Of a DNA stretch of 64,000 bases, positions 53,452 to 62,338 are shown piece by piece. Under the pieces are notes generated by a model, which ran no database searches, had not been told where the DNA came from, and saw only the letters and a program-made list of their open reading frames with translations. Position numbers and translations under genes: made by a program. How positions within the stretch are numbered: the first letter of the stretch is position 1; the number at the start of each line of letters is the position of its first letter. Source of the stretch: Chryseobacterium carnipullorum (lineage in GTDB: Bacteria; Bacteroidota; Bacteroidia; Flavobacteriales; Weeksellaceae); NCBI RefSeq assembly GCF_900142785.1, contig NZ_FRCD01000007.1, positions 62,001 to 126,000 of the forward strand, read 5' to 3'.

Positions 53452-54231
53452 TTAATGTAAACCTAAGAATTCCTTAACAACTTTCGCGAAATCAACAGGA
53501 TTTTCTGCCTGAACCCAATGTCCGGCTTTTTTTACGGTCACAATTTTCGCTTTTGGAAACTGCTGTTTAATCCCATATTCATCCTGTGGAAGGATATAAT
53601 TGGATTTTTCACCAGCAATAAATAAAGAATCCCCTTCAAAAGCACCAAATTTTATCGCATTAGATACAAACTCATTGTATTTTTCCGATAAGGTTTTAAG
53701 GTTGAATCTCCAGTTCAGTTTCTTATCATCATCCCAATACAGGTTCTTTGCCAAAAACTGAATGGTAGATTTTTCAGGAATATACTGACTGAGAACAGTT
53801 TCTACCTCTCCTCTGGAGCTTACTGTATTGAAGTCTACCGTTTCCAGAGCTTTAATAATTCCCTGGTGATGGGGAGGATATGCTTTGGGCGAAATGTCTA
53901 CTACGATTAGTTTTTCTACTTTTTCCGGATATTTTAGCACAAACTGCATCACCGCTTTTCCTCCTAAGGAATGGCCCAGTACATGAGCTTTCTGAATACC
54001 GTAATGGCCCATGTAATGCGCAATATCGTCTGCAAGATCATCGTGAGACATACTTTCCGAATGAAAGCTTCTGCCATGGTTTCTGAGATCGATAAGATGA
54101 ACGGGAAGTTGCTCACCTAAGTCTTTTCCAAAGCTTCCCCAATTGTCGAGCATTCCAAATAGTCCGTGAAAGACAAGAAGTGGCGTAGTCTTAAGATTTT
54201 CGCCGAATATTTTTGAGTTTAAGATTTCCAT
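53452..54231 (-). CDS. Alpha/beta hydrolase (YbfF-like)
   Basis: 259 aa. LLVFHGLFGMLDNWGSFGKD (oxyanion region), DLRNHGRS, nucleophile elbow VLGHSLGGKAVMQF (Ser ~92), and a late KKAGHWVQAENP with the catalytic His. The D-L-R-N-H-G-x-S and G-H-S-x-G-G-K signatures match the YbfF esterase group. Substrate unknown. It is upstream of the graspetide genes on the same strand, 116 bp away, with no clear link to them. Confidence 0.9.
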   Translation of the reverse strand: MEILNSKIFGENLKTTPLLVFHGLFGMLDNWGSFGKDLGEQLPVHLIDLRNHGRSFHSESMSHDDLADDIAHYMGHYGIQKAHVLGHSLGGKAVMQFVLKYPEKVEKLIVVDISPKAYPPHHQGIIKALETVDFNTVSSRGEVETVLSQYIPEKSTIQFLAKNLYWDDDKKLNWRFNLKTLSEKYNEFVSNAIKFGAFEGDSLFIAGEKSNYILPQDEYGIKQQFPKAKIVTVKKAGHWVQAENPVDFAKVVKEFLGLH

Positions 54232-54242
54232 TTTTTTTGAAA

Positions 54243-54293
54243 TTAGAAGTTAGATGGTAGACATTAGAGTTTAGAAGCCAAATGATAAATTAG
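54243..54293. repeat. Degenerate ttagaag/tagatgg repeat
   Basis: Short repeated words (ttagaagttagatggtag, acattagagtttagaag) in the pdxJ-hydrolase gap; similar units occur near 12999 (ggaagttggaagcgagaag) and 39769. Non-coding. Confidence 0.4.
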
Positions 54294-54359
54294 CGGATGA
54301 AGAATAAAAGTGATCAGTATGTTCCAATGACTTTCCTATGATCCAGGCTTCTTGTTTTC

Positions 54360-55082
54360 TTATCCCCAAACAGCCAGTCTCTTCAGATAAGCCTGTACCG
54401 TATTTTCAAGTCCCATATACAATGCTTCAGAAACCAGAGCATGTCCTATGGATACTTCAAGAAGGTTTGGAATATTGTCGGCAAAATATTTTAAGTTTTC
54501 AAGGCTCAGATCATGTCCGGCATTAATTCCTAATCCAAATTCTGTGGCAGCAACTGCTGTGTCGTAATAGGGCTTGATCGCCTGTTCTTTATTGGTCAGA
54601 TAATTTTTAGCGTAAGCTTCAGTGTACAGTTCAATTCTGTCTGCTCCTGTTTTTGCTGCATGCTCAACCAGTTCAGGTAAAGGATCCAGAAAAATTGAAG
54701 TACGGATTCCTGCGTTTTTAAATTCTGCAATAATCTCTGTCAGAAAACCAAAGTACTTTCTGGTATCCCATCCGGCATTGGAAGTAATGGCATCATCTGC
54801 ATCAGGAACCAGCGTAACCTGTTCAGGCTTTACTTCTAAAACCATATCAATAAAAGAGCGGTGCGGATTTCCTTCAATGTTAAATTCAGTAGTAACCAAA
54901 GGTTTCAGATCATAGACATCCTTTCTTGTGATGTGTCTCTCATCCGGTCTTGGGTGAATCGTAATTCCCTGTCCTCCAAACTCCTGAATCTTGATTGCGG
55001 CTTCTGTTACACTTGGCGTTTCGCCTCCTCTTGCATTTCTTATGGTCGCAATTTTATTGATGTTTACGCTTAGTTTTGTCAT
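54360..55082 (-). CDS. pdxJ: Pyridoxine 5'-phosphate synthase
   Basis: 240 aa TIM barrel. Condenses 3-amino-2-oxopropyl phosphate with 1-deoxy-D-xylulose 5-phosphate in vitamin B6 synthesis. Visible: LSVNINKIATIRNARGG at the N-terminus, GITIHPRPDERHI, VTLVPDADDAITSNAGWD, DRIELYTEAYA and LGINAGHDLSLENLKYF (phosphate-binding). Position in relation to other pdx genes: none nearby. Confidence 0.96.
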   Translation of the reverse strand: MTKLSVNINKIATIRNARGGETPSVTEAAIKIQEFGGQGITIHPRPDERHITRKDVYDLKPLVTTEFNIEGNPHRSFIDMVLEVKPEQVTLVPDADDAITSNAGWDTRKYFGFLTEIIAEFKNAGIRTSIFLDPLPELVEHAAKTGADRIELYTEAYAKNYLTNKEQAIKPYYDTAVAATEFGLGINAGHDLSLENLKYFADNIPNLLEVSIGHALVSEALYMGLENTVQAYLKRLAVWG

Positions 55083-55204
55083 TTTTCATTAAGATGTTAG
55101 ACAGCAGAAGTTGGGTTTTCATTCCACTTCCCTGTCCGATTATTATTAACTTATTTTTTATATTAAAGAAAGCCAGAACATAGTAAGTTACTGGCTTGTA
55201 TACT

Positions 55205-56473
55205 TTATACTTTAACGCTTATCTGCATTACCTGAAGGTCAAATTCTTTTGAAGCCACCAGCAAGTGGTCAAAAATATCCGCTTGGATCTGTTCAAAATG
55301 TTCCCATTTGGAATCATTGGCAAAGCAATACACTTCTAGAGGAAGCCCCTGTGGCGTAATATCAAGCTGACGGACCATTCTCGTTCCGTTTTCATCAATA
55401 TCAGGATCGTTTTCAATATATTTCTGAGCATAATATCTGAAAACGCCAATATTGGTAAGCTGTCTGCCATTAATCGTCTTTTCATTATGCTCCACACTTT
55501 GGTTTTCTTGTCTGATTTCCTGTGTTTTTTCTTCCAGATACTCTGAAATAAGGTTGATATCTTTTAAACGCTCAATATCTTCTTCATTTAAAAATTTAAA
55601 TGAATTGATATTAAAATAAACCGATTTTTTGATTCTTCTTGTATTGGATTCCGACATCACCTGAAGGTTTTTGATCTCCGTCGTCAGAAGGTCGTAGGTT
55701 GGAATGGTTGAAACGGTTTTATCAAAATTGGTAATTTTCGTCGTCAGAAGGCTTATATCTGTAATATTTCCTTCAATGCTGTATTTGGGAATGCTTACCC
55801 AGTCTCCTACTTTCAGATTCTTTGAGGTAGCAACGTGTATCCCGGTTACAAAACCTAAAATGGTATCTCTGAAAACAAGTACCAGAACGGCAGTAATAGC
55901 TCCCAGGCTTCCGACAATTGTGGTTCCCTTAATTCCAAATATGACACAGAGCCCCACAACAGAAAAAATAAATATTCCTAAGATCTTTACGGTTTCTGAA
56001 ATGGCATTTAATGCCATAATTTTATAGAAATCCTGTTTTATGGTGAAATAGCTCCGGAAACCTGTCAATGAACGGTAAAGCATTCCGGCAAGAATCAATA
56101 CCAAACCTAAATTAATAGATCTGTTGATAAAAATATTTGTTTTCGGTAATGCAGTTGCGGGAAATATTGAAGGATGTACTGCGCCTACCACAAGAAGTGC
56201 AGAAAAATGAGCGACGGAATTGGTAATTTTAGACTGATAGATGGATCTGATGATCGGATACTTCTCATCATTTCGAAAAAACCTGAATACAAAATTAATG
56301 ACAAATTTAAATACAAAGTCAACAATTAAAAATACAGCACACAGCAATGCCAGTTTGATAATAATATGAACAATCCAATCCATCCCGCCGGGAGTTACCT
56401 GGCTGATATAGATATAAAGCTGATCACTTATTTCCTGTAAAAAGTTTTTAGTGTCCTGTATCTCGTCTTTCAT
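55205..56473 (-). CDS. Mechanosensitive ion channel (MscS family, YbdG-like)
   Basis: 422 aa with about five N-terminal membrane helices. The MscS pore helix and beta domain are recognisable: GSLGAITAVLVLVFRDTILGFVTGIHVATSKNLKVGDWVSI, then EGNITDISLLTTKITNFDKTVSTIPTYDLLT. The large C-terminal cytoplasmic part (~240-422) is longer than in E. coli MscS and fits the YbdG/MscM group. Protects against osmotic downshock. A TAAATTTG box ends 5 nt before the ATG; divergent to DUF456 with overlapping short promoters. Confidence 0.93.
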   Translation of the reverse strand: MKDEIQDTKNFLQEISDQLYIYISQVTPGGMDWIVHIIIKLALLCAVFLIVDFVFKFVINFVFRFFRNDEKYPIIRSIYQSKITNSVAHFSALLVVGAVHPSIFPATALPKTNIFINRSINLGLVLILAGMLYRSLTGFRSYFTIKQDFYKIMALNAISETVKILGIFIFSVVGLCVIFGIKGTTIVGSLGAITAVLVLVFRDTILGFVTGIHVATSKNLKVGDWVSIPKYSIEGNITDISLLTTKITNFDKTVSTIPTYDLLTTEIKNLQVMSESNTRRIKKSVYFNINSFKFLNEEDIERLKDINLISEYLEEKTQEIRQENQSVEHNEKTINGRQLTNIGVFRYYAQKYIENDPDIDENGTRMVRQLDITPQGLPLEVYCFANDSKWEHFEQIQADIFDHLLVASKEFDLQVMQISVKV

Positions 56474-56478
56474 TACAG

Positions 56479-56486
56479 CAAATTTA
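56479..56486 (-). promoter_or_regulatory. -7 box (TAAATTTG) 5 nt before the MscS start
   Basis: Minus-strand TAAATTTG, then ctgta, then ATG at 56473; predicts a leaderless mRNA. Confidence 0.5.
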
Positions 56487-56583
56487 TAAAATTAAGAATG
56501 ATGATGTACCTATTGACAATCAATTTTCATCCCAAATATTGAAAACGTGTTGGCAAATCTTCTTTTTTCCTATCTTGCATTGA

Positions 56584-56591
56584 TAATTTTG
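56584..56591 (+). promoter_or_regulatory. -7 box (TAATTTTG) 4 nt before the DUF456 start
   Basis: TAATTTTG, then aaga, then ATG at 56596. Confidence 0.5.
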
Positions 56592-56595
56592 AAGA

Positions 56596-57087
56596 ATGGA
56601 TACAACATTAATTAATATTCTCTGCCTTATTTTATTATTTCTCGGAATGCTGGGAACTTTTCTGCCTGTCCTTCCGGGACTTTTATTAAGCATCTGCGGA
56701 CTTCTGATCTATAAATTCGGGACAGATGCGGATCTGCCTATGATTTATATCTGGGCTTTCGGAATTCTTACAGCCATTTCTATAGTGCTGAGTTATGTCA
56801 TTCCTGCAAAAACCAACAGAAAATACGGTGGGACCCGCTGGGGAAGTATCGGATCTATTATCGGGACTATTGTAGGAATTTTTATTCCTATTCCTCTGGG
56901 CTTTCTGGTAGGGATGTTTGCGGGGGTATTTATTGGTGAACTTCTTCATGACAGCAAGGATATGAACAAGGCTCTGCAATCTACCAAGGGGGCATTTATC
57001 GGCTTCATTTACGGAACCGGTTTTAGTCTTGTGGTAGGTGTGGCAATGTTTTTGGTAGTAGTTTTAGATATGCTTAATATTATTTAA
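56596..57087 (+). CDS. DUF456 membrane protein
   Basis: 163 aa with four or five membrane helices. The DUF456 signature LGMLGTFLPVLPGLLLSICG is at residues ~17-36; a second glycine-rich repeat is GGTRWGSIGSIIGTIVGIFI and then PIPLGFLVGMFAGVFIGELL. Inner membrane, function unknown. It is 8 bp upstream of a lipoprotein gene on the same strand. Confidence 0.9.
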   Translation: MDTTLINILCLILLFLGMLGTFLPVLPGLLLSICGLLIYKFGTDADLPMIYIWAFGILTAISIVLSYVIPAKTNRKYGGTRWGSIGSIIGTIVGIFIPIPLGFLVGMFAGVFIGELLHDSKDMNKALQSTKGAFIGFIYGTGFSLVVGVAMFLVVVLDMLNII

Positions 57088-57095
57088 AAAAAAAT

Positions 57096-57605
57096 ATGTT
57101 CCACAAAGCCATCATATTCAGCCTGGGATTGCTGACCTTAGCGGGATGCAACGCCCAAAAGAAAACGAAAACATCGGAACAAACTTCCGGAACACCCTCT
57201 CCTATGAATGACACTAAAAATTCAAAGCAACAAGGAGGCATCATTTATTTTAATCAGGGAGAAAACAGATTCCTGAAAGACTATGAGATGAATGTGACCT
57301 TCAAAGGTATTTCTGAAGACAGCCGATGTCCGGAAGGAGTGAACTGTATCTGGGCAGGAGTTGCCGTAGCAGAGATTGAAGTAATGGGAACTTACTCCCG
57401 GCCTGTGGTTTTAAGTCTCGCGACTACTGAAAATGCAGGACGAAATTTCCATCAGTCACAAGAATTTAATGGATATACTATTTCATTGCAAGAGGTCACC
57501 CCGTTTCCAAAAGCGGATGGCGGCGCCAAAGCTTTGGAAGGAAAATATAAGGTCGGGATTACCATCAAAAAAACTGAAGGATCAGGAGATTCTACCAGGA
57601 AATAG
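57096..57605 (+). CDS. Hypothetical lipoprotein with Cys-containing SRCPxGxxCxWAG motif
   Basis: 169 aa. Lipoprotein signal (FSLGLLTLAGCNAQ; lipobox LAGC). Then a linker and a beta-sandwich-like domain with SEDSRCPEGVNCIWAGVAVA, in which the two Cys probably form a disulfide; this short motif recurs in many bacteroidetal exported proteins (from memory). Function unknown. Co-directional with DUF456; the 3' end overlaps convergent ung by 14 bp. Confidence 0.82.
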   Translation: MFHKAIIFSLGLLTLAGCNAQKKTKTSEQTSGTPSPMNDTKNSKQQGGIIYFNQGENRFLKDYEMNVTFKGISEDSRCPEGVNCIWAGVAVAEIEVMGTYSRPVVLSLATTENAGRNFHQSQEFNGYTISLQEVTPFPKADGGAKALEGKYKVGITIKKTEGSGDSTRK

Positions 57606-58233
57606 GTTTCTTTCCTTTTGATACCAGATATTCGTTAATCTTCGAGAATGGTTTACTTCCATAAAATCCTCTGTACACAGAAAATGGTGAAGGATGCGCC
57701 GATTTTAAAATAAAATGTTTAGCCGGATCAATGAGTTCGGCTTTTTTTTGTGCAAAAGCTCCCCAAAGAACGAAAACCACATTTTCTTTCTTATCTGAAA
57801 TTTCCCTGATGATAAAATCTGTGAATTTTTCCCAGCCTAAATCTTTATGAGAATTTGGCGAGTGGGCACGTACGGTTAAGGTAGCATTCAATAATAAAAC
57901 GCCTTGTTTCCCCCAGTCATCCAACTCTTTTGAAGTTCTTTCAACTCCTACATCATCTTTCAGTTCTGTAAAAATATTTTTAAGCGAAGGCGGTGCAGTG
58001 ACCTGTTCTGAAACAGAAAAGCACAATCCATTCGCCTGATAGTCATTATGATAAGGATCCTGACCAATAATCACAACCTCAACATCGTCAAAAGGTGTGA
58101 TTTCCAGGGCTCTGAATATTTGATTTTTAGGAGGAAATACTTTGGTGGTAGCATATTCCTGTTTTACTTTTTCCCAAAGGGTTGTAAAATAGGCTGTACT
58201 TTTTATTGGGGCTAAAACTTCTGTCCAGGTCAT
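57592..58233 (-). CDS. ung: Uracil-DNA glycosylase
   Basis: 213 aa, family 1 UDG. Removes uracil from DNA. Motif 1 VVIIGQDPYHNDYQANGLCF (water-activating Asp in GQDPYH), FTELKDDVG, LLLNATLTVR, and HPSPFSVYRGFYGSKPFSK, the DNA-intercalation motif (canonical HPSPLS, here HPSPFS). Convergent with the lipoprotein gene, overlapping by 14 bp. Confidence 0.97.
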   Translation of the reverse strand: MTWTEVLAPIKSTAYFTTLWEKVKQEYATTKVFPPKNQIFRALEITPFDDVEVVIIGQDPYHNDYQANGLCFSVSEQVTAPPSLKNIFTELKDDVGVERTSKELDDWGKQGVLLLNATLTVRAHSPNSHKDLGWEKFTDFIIREISDKKENVVFVLWGAFAQKKAELIDPAKHFILKSAHPSPFSVYRGFYGSKPFSKINEYLVSKGKKPISW

Positions 58234-58386
58234 GAGTTCGATAAGATAATTTGAAAATAGGTGTTAATATAATGATATAATTTCTGTTCCACAGGAATTT
58301 CAGTACAAAAATATTCTTTAATTCCTGGATGACCAAATCTGACTATATGATGATGATATTGCTTAATGACTGAGATTGAAAATGAT

Positions 58387-59388
58387 CTATGCTTTAAATA
58401 TTTTCACCTTTTTTTCAATCCATAGGTAAGAAAAATAGGACAGCACTATTGAAAACCCGATCAAAAGAAAATTATTAATATGATAGGAATCTACAACGAC
58501 AATGTTCTGTTTCTTTACTATATAATGAATGATATACAGTGAGTACGAAATATTACCAAGAAAATAGACAACTTTTGTTTCTAAAAACTTTTTGACAAGG
58601 CTTTCTTTTTCTGAATACAGATGTTTTATAATCATTGCAGATAGTAGAGGAATAAAGAATATCCCCCTTCCAGTATAAAGCAAGGCTAAAAATAAAATAA
58701 CAGCTCCATACACATAAAAATTACTTTTCTTCATCTTTATTTCCGGTAAAAATGCAATCCCGATTCCTATACAATAAGAAGAAACTGTTCGCACTAAAGA
58801 ATTTACTCCAAAAACAATATCAAGGTATTGTGAAGATCTGTTTATGGTAAGCGGCGAATGATCAAAGTACATATCTGGTAAATAAGAAATAATCCCTCTG
58901 AGAAATAATCCTGATGCGATGAGGATCCAGCTGTTTATTTTATATCGTATGATGGCCCAGAGCATGAAAGGAAACATCAGATAACACATCCATTCCGTAC
59001 TTAAAGACCAATACACTTCATTGAATGAATAATTGGGATTGAAAAAACACTGGAGAAGTCCTGCATTAATTAAAAACTCAGACCAGGAAGGATCTTTTGC
59101 AATAAAAAGCACGATAAAAACAATGGAGAAAAAATACACCGGATAGATTCTGTTGATTCTTTTTTTATAAAATGTCGCGGCATTATCAAAAGTCAGGTGC
59201 CGAAATTTTCCGGAGTATGATACCGCAAGAAGAAAAGCGCTGAGTACAAAAAAAATATCTACAGCAACGTACCCTTTGCCAATTACAGACTGAATCCAAA
59301 AACTTTTAAAATAAGTGAAATGGAAAAACGTCACCCAAAGTGCTACAATACCTCTAAGTCCGGTTAACGATTTTATTTCATTTCTCAT
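58387..59388 (-). CDS. Acyltransferase 3 family (OafA-like) membrane protein
   Basis: 333 aa from the ATG at 59388 ([19 protein letters not shown]); a start at 59424 adds 12 residues. About ten membrane helices; the N-terminal [20 protein letters not shown] has the conserved Arg and His of the acyltransferase-3 family, followed by [15 protein letters not shown]. Acetylates sugars of lipopolysaccharide, peptidoglycan or exopolysaccharide at the inner membrane. The target is unknown; the neighbour is a GNAT gene 46 bp upstream on the same strand, so cotranscription is possible. Confidence 0.9.
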   Translation of the reverse strand: MRNEIKSLTGLRGIVALWVTFFHFTYFKSFWIQSVIGKGYVAVDIFFVLSAFLLAVSYSGKFRHLTFDNAATFYKKRINRIYPVYFFSIVFIVLFIAKDPSWSEFLINAGLLQCFFNPNYSFNEVYWSLSTEWMCYLMFPFMLWAIIRYKINSWILIASGLFLRGIISYLPDMYFDHSPLTINRSSQYLDIVFGVNSLVRTVSSYCIGIGIAFLPEIKMKKSNFYVYGAVILFLALLYTGRGIFFIPLLSAMIIKHLYSEKESLVKKFLETKVVYFLGNISYSLYIIHYIVKKQNIVVVDSYHINNFLLIGFSIVLSYFSYLWIEKKVKIFKA

Positions 59389-59434
59389 GTTATAAAAAAA
59401 CAATATTGCCTTTCCGGCGATCAATGGTTAAAAG

Positions 59435-59944
59435 TTAATTTCCTTTATATAAACTAAAAACAATATTGTCCGGAAAACCTTCATCTATTCTTCCTTGTTG
59501 CAAAACAAAATTGTGTTTCAGTAATAACTTTTGGGAAGCCTCATTCATTGTATTGGTGAACGCTAAAATTTCCTGTAAATTTAATTCATTAAATCCAAAA
59601 TTTAAAACAGAATCTACAGCTTCCGACATAATTCCTTTCCTATGATGATCAGGTAACAATTCATAACCAATCTCTGCTGTTTTCCTGTCTTCAGAAAATT
59701 TCCAGAGACAAATGGTTCCGATAAGATCGGGTTGATCTTTGTAAGAGATTCCGAAGAAAATAATTTCTTTAGTCTGAGTTCTCCTTTTGATGCTTAAAAT
59801 AAACTCCAGCGCATCATAATTAGATTTTGGTGAAACTCTTGTAACGAATTGATTAATCAATGGATTGCTCCTGATCCGTAGAATATCTTCGACGTGATTT
59901 TCATTAATTTCTTTTAAGATCAATCGTTCAGTTTCTAATTTCAT
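59435..59944 (-). CDS. GNAT N-acetyltransferase, RimJ/RimL type
   Basis: 169 aa. Start LETERLILKEINENHVEDIL is the usual RimJ/RimL opening; acetyl-CoA loop around GYELLPDHHRKGIMSEAVDSV and the late NTMNEASQKLLLKHNF fit motif A/B. Acetylates protein N-termini or small molecules; substrate undefined. TACATTTG box ends 4 nt before the ATG. Confidence 0.93.
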   Translation of the reverse strand: MKLETERLILKEINENHVEDILRIRSNPLINQFVTRVSPKSNYDALEFILSIKRRTQTKEIIFFGISYKDQPDLIGTICLWKFSEDRKTAEIGYELLPDHHRKGIMSEAVDSVLNFGFNELNLQEILAFTNTMNEASQKLLLKHNFVLQQGRIDEGFPDNIVFSLYKGN

Positions 59945-59948
59945 CTTC

Positions 59949-59956
59949 CAAATGTA
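59949..59956 (-). promoter_or_regulatory. -7 box (TACATTTG) 4 nt before the GNAT start
   Basis: Minus-strand TACATTTG, then gaag, then ATG at 59944. Confidence 0.5.
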
Positions 59957-60065
59957 CTAAAAACGAATGATCAAAAATCACCTCCAGGTTCAATTAATAG
60001 ACGCTGTCAACTATTCAAATTAGCTCATTTTCAAATTGTCCGTCAGCAGATTCACATTTTCTCAC

Positions 60066-60073
60066 TAAATTTG
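60066..60073 (+). promoter_or_regulatory. mutS2: -7 box (TAAATTTG) 4 nt before the mutS2 GTG
   Basis: TAAATTTG, then cagt, then GTG at 60078. No in-frame ATG follows for 38 codons, so the short spacing supports leaderless GTG initiation. Confidence 0.5.
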
Positions 60074-60077
60074 CAGT

Positions 60078-62225
60078 GTGTATATAAATAAAGAAGATTT
60101 AAACGAATTAGAGTTTCCGCAATTGCTCGCGGAGATCTCTCCATTTGCGTACTCTCCGAAAACGAGAGAAAAAATTCTTCAACTTCGTCCCATGGACATT
60201 GACGAGGCGGAACTTTCCCTGAATAAAACGTCGGAATATCTCTCGAGTTTTGAAAGTTCAAATGCAATTCCGTTTGATGAGTATGAAGATATTGAAAGTG
60301 AGCTTAAGGTAATGCTGATCGAGAATTACCGTTTGGAAAACAATGCTTTCATCAAAATAAAAACCTTAACTGAACAGATAGGAAAGCTTCAGAAGTTTTT
60401 CGCCACCATGCCGGACACCTTCCCTACTTTAATAGGTGATGTTTCTGTGCTGGAGTTTAAGAAAGAGATTATTGATAAGGTAGACAAAGTCTTTAACCGT
60501 TTTGGGGAAGTAAAAAGTGATGCTTCTCCCGTTTTAAAAGAACTGAGGGCAGAAATACAGCTTGCTAAAAAAGCGATCCAGGAAAATTTCAACCGCGCAT
60601 TGTTCAATTACGGACAGAGCGATTTCCTTGATGATATCCGGGAAACTATTATTGAAGATCAGAGAGTTTTAGCCGTAAAATCAGGGTTTAAGAAACGAGT
60701 TGCGGGAAGGGTTTTAGGAATTTCAAAAACGGGTTCCATTACCTATATGCAGCCGGATAGTGTGGTAAAACATTACTTTAAGCTTAAGGAAAGTGAAGAG
60801 GAAGAGAAGAAAGAGATTGATAAGATCCTGAGAAAACTTACCGCTGAACTGGCAGAATTCCAGCCTCAGCTATGGAAATATCAGGTGTATATTTTTGATC
60901 TTGACCTGACGAGAGCGAAAGCAAAATTTGCTGAACTGGTGAACGGAATACTTCCGAAAATCAACCGTCACAGAACGCTGAAGCTGAAAGATGCATTCCA
61001 TCCTCTGTTATGGCTTAGAAATAAAGTAGAAAACAAGACGATCTTCCCACAGACGCTATCATTAACGGATCACAACAGAATTATCTGTATTTCGGGACCG
61101 AATGCGGGAGGAAAGTCCATCACTCTGAAAACAGTCGGACTGCTTCAGCTGATGATCCAAAGCGGAATTCTCGTCCCTGTGCATCCAAGATCTGAAATGT
61201 TCTTTTTTGAAAAGATGATGACGGATATCGGAGACAACCAGTCGATCGAGAACCATTTGTCAACGTATTCTTCAAGACTTAAGAAAATGTCGGGAATCAT
61301 CCGTGAGGCAGATGCCAATACTCTGCTTCTTATCGATGAATTCGGAACAGGATCTGATCCTGAGCTCGGTGGTGCACTGGCGGAAAGTTTCATGGAGTAT
61401 TTCTATGACAAAAAAAGTTTTGCGATCATTACGACTCACTATACCAATATCAAGCTTGTCATTGAAGAGCTTCCGAATGCTGAAAATGCGGCCATGCTTT
61501 TCGATGAAGAAACACTTGAACCGATGTATAAACTGGAGGTAGGACAGGCAGGAAGTTCATTTACGTTTGAAGTAGCGGAGAAGAACAGAATTCCGAGATT
61601 TATCATTCATGCTGCCAAAAAGAAAGTAGAGCATGATATTGTTAATCTTGATAAAACGATTGTAAAGCTTCAGCAGGAAAAATTTGAAGTTGAAAAACTG
61701 AAAACCGATCTGGCTGAAAGAAAAGAATCGGTAGAAGATAAACGCGACAATCTCCAGAAACTTAATGAACAGTTGCAACAGAAACTGTTCAATTTCCAAA
61801 AATTGTATGAGGAGGAACACCGCAAACTTCAGTTTGGGAATAAAATTGAAACGTTCATCGACAGTTACGTAAAAGGTAAATCGAGAAAGGATGTAGTAAA
61901 GGATTTTGTGAAAATTCTTGAGCAGGAAAAATTCAGGAAAATTGGTGCGGATAAAGACGAAACTAAACGTCTTCAGGTGGTTAAAAGAAAGATCACCCAG
62001 CAACTCAAAAAAGATGATGTGATCGAAAAAATCGCTGAAACCAATGAAAAACTGGAGGAGAAACGTAAAACCGACCGTGCCGTATGGATGAAAGAGGGAC
62101 AGCGTGTGCGTATTCCCGGAAGTACCAGCGTAGGAACGATTGAAAAAATTTCTAAAAATAAAGTGATCGTCAACTATGGAACTTTTAAGACAACGATTAA
62201 TGCGGATGAACTTGAGAGAATTTAA
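60078..62225 (+). CDS. mutS2: MutS2-family ATPase lacking the Smr domain
   Basis: 715 aa, starting at GTG. Architecture: N-terminal helical core/lever (~1-300), ATPase domain with Walker A ISGPNAGGKSITLKTVGLLQ (~343), Walker B LLIDEFGTGSDPELGGAL, then a long coiled coil (~510-600, Glu/Lys/Gln-rich) and a C-terminal KOW-like segment (GQRVRIPGSTSVGTIEKISK). The Smr endonuclease domain of B. subtilis MutS2 (785 aa) is absent. MutS2 acts on ribosome collisions and/or recombination intermediates rather than mismatches. Without Smr it should not be a nuclease. Confidence 0.94.
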   Translation: MYINKEDLNELEFPQLLAEISPFAYSPKTREKILQLRPMDIDEAELSLNKTSEYLSSFESSNAIPFDEYEDIESELKVMLIENYRLENNAFIKIKTLTEQIGKLQKFFATMPDTFPTLIGDVSVLEFKKEIIDKVDKVFNRFGEVKSDASPVLKELRAEIQLAKKAIQENFNRALFNYGQSDFLDDIRETIIEDQRVLAVKSGFKKRVAGRVLGISKTGSITYMQPDSVVKHYFKLKESEEEEKKEIDKILRKLTAELAEFQPQLWKYQVYIFDLDLTRAKAKFAELVNGILPKINRHRTLKLKDAFHPLLWLRNKVENKTIFPQTLSLTDHNRIICISGPNAGGKSITLKTVGLLQLMIQSGILVPVHPRSEMFFFEKMMTDIGDNQSIENHLSTYSSRLKKMSGIIREADANTLLLIDEFGTGSDPELGGALAESFMEYFYDKKSFAIITTHYTNIKLVIEELPNAENAAMLFDEETLEPMYKLEVGQAGSSFTFEVAEKNRIPRFIIHAAKKKVEHDIVNLDKTIVKLQQEKFEVEKLKTDLAERKESVEDKRDNLQKLNEQLQQKLFNFQKLYEEEHRKLQFGNKIETFIDSYVKGKSRKDVVKDFVKILEQEKFRKIGADKDETKRLQVVKRKITQQLKKDDVIEKIAETNEKLEEKRKTDRAVWMKEGQRVRIPGSTSVGTIEKISKNKVIVNYGTFKTTINADELERI

Positions 62226-62244
62226 TGATGTTCATTTAAACATA

Positions 62245-62274
62245 AAAATAGCGCTGAATGTTCAGTGCTATTTT
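62245..62274 (+). terminator. Terminator of mutS2
   Basis: Stem AAAATAGC/GCTATTTT plus CTGAA/TTCAG inside, followed by T-rich sequence. Confidence 0.75.
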
Positions 62275-62338
62275 ATTTTAACTCCTAAACATTGCCTATT
62301 GAAGCATACAGATCAAATTTTCTTGTTATTTTTGGATC

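Noticed and set aside
59435..59944. GNAT as the missing microviridin N-acetyltransferase (MvdB role)
   Set aside because: 6 kb from the cluster, has RimJ/RimL-type features and its own promoter; no evidence for a link.
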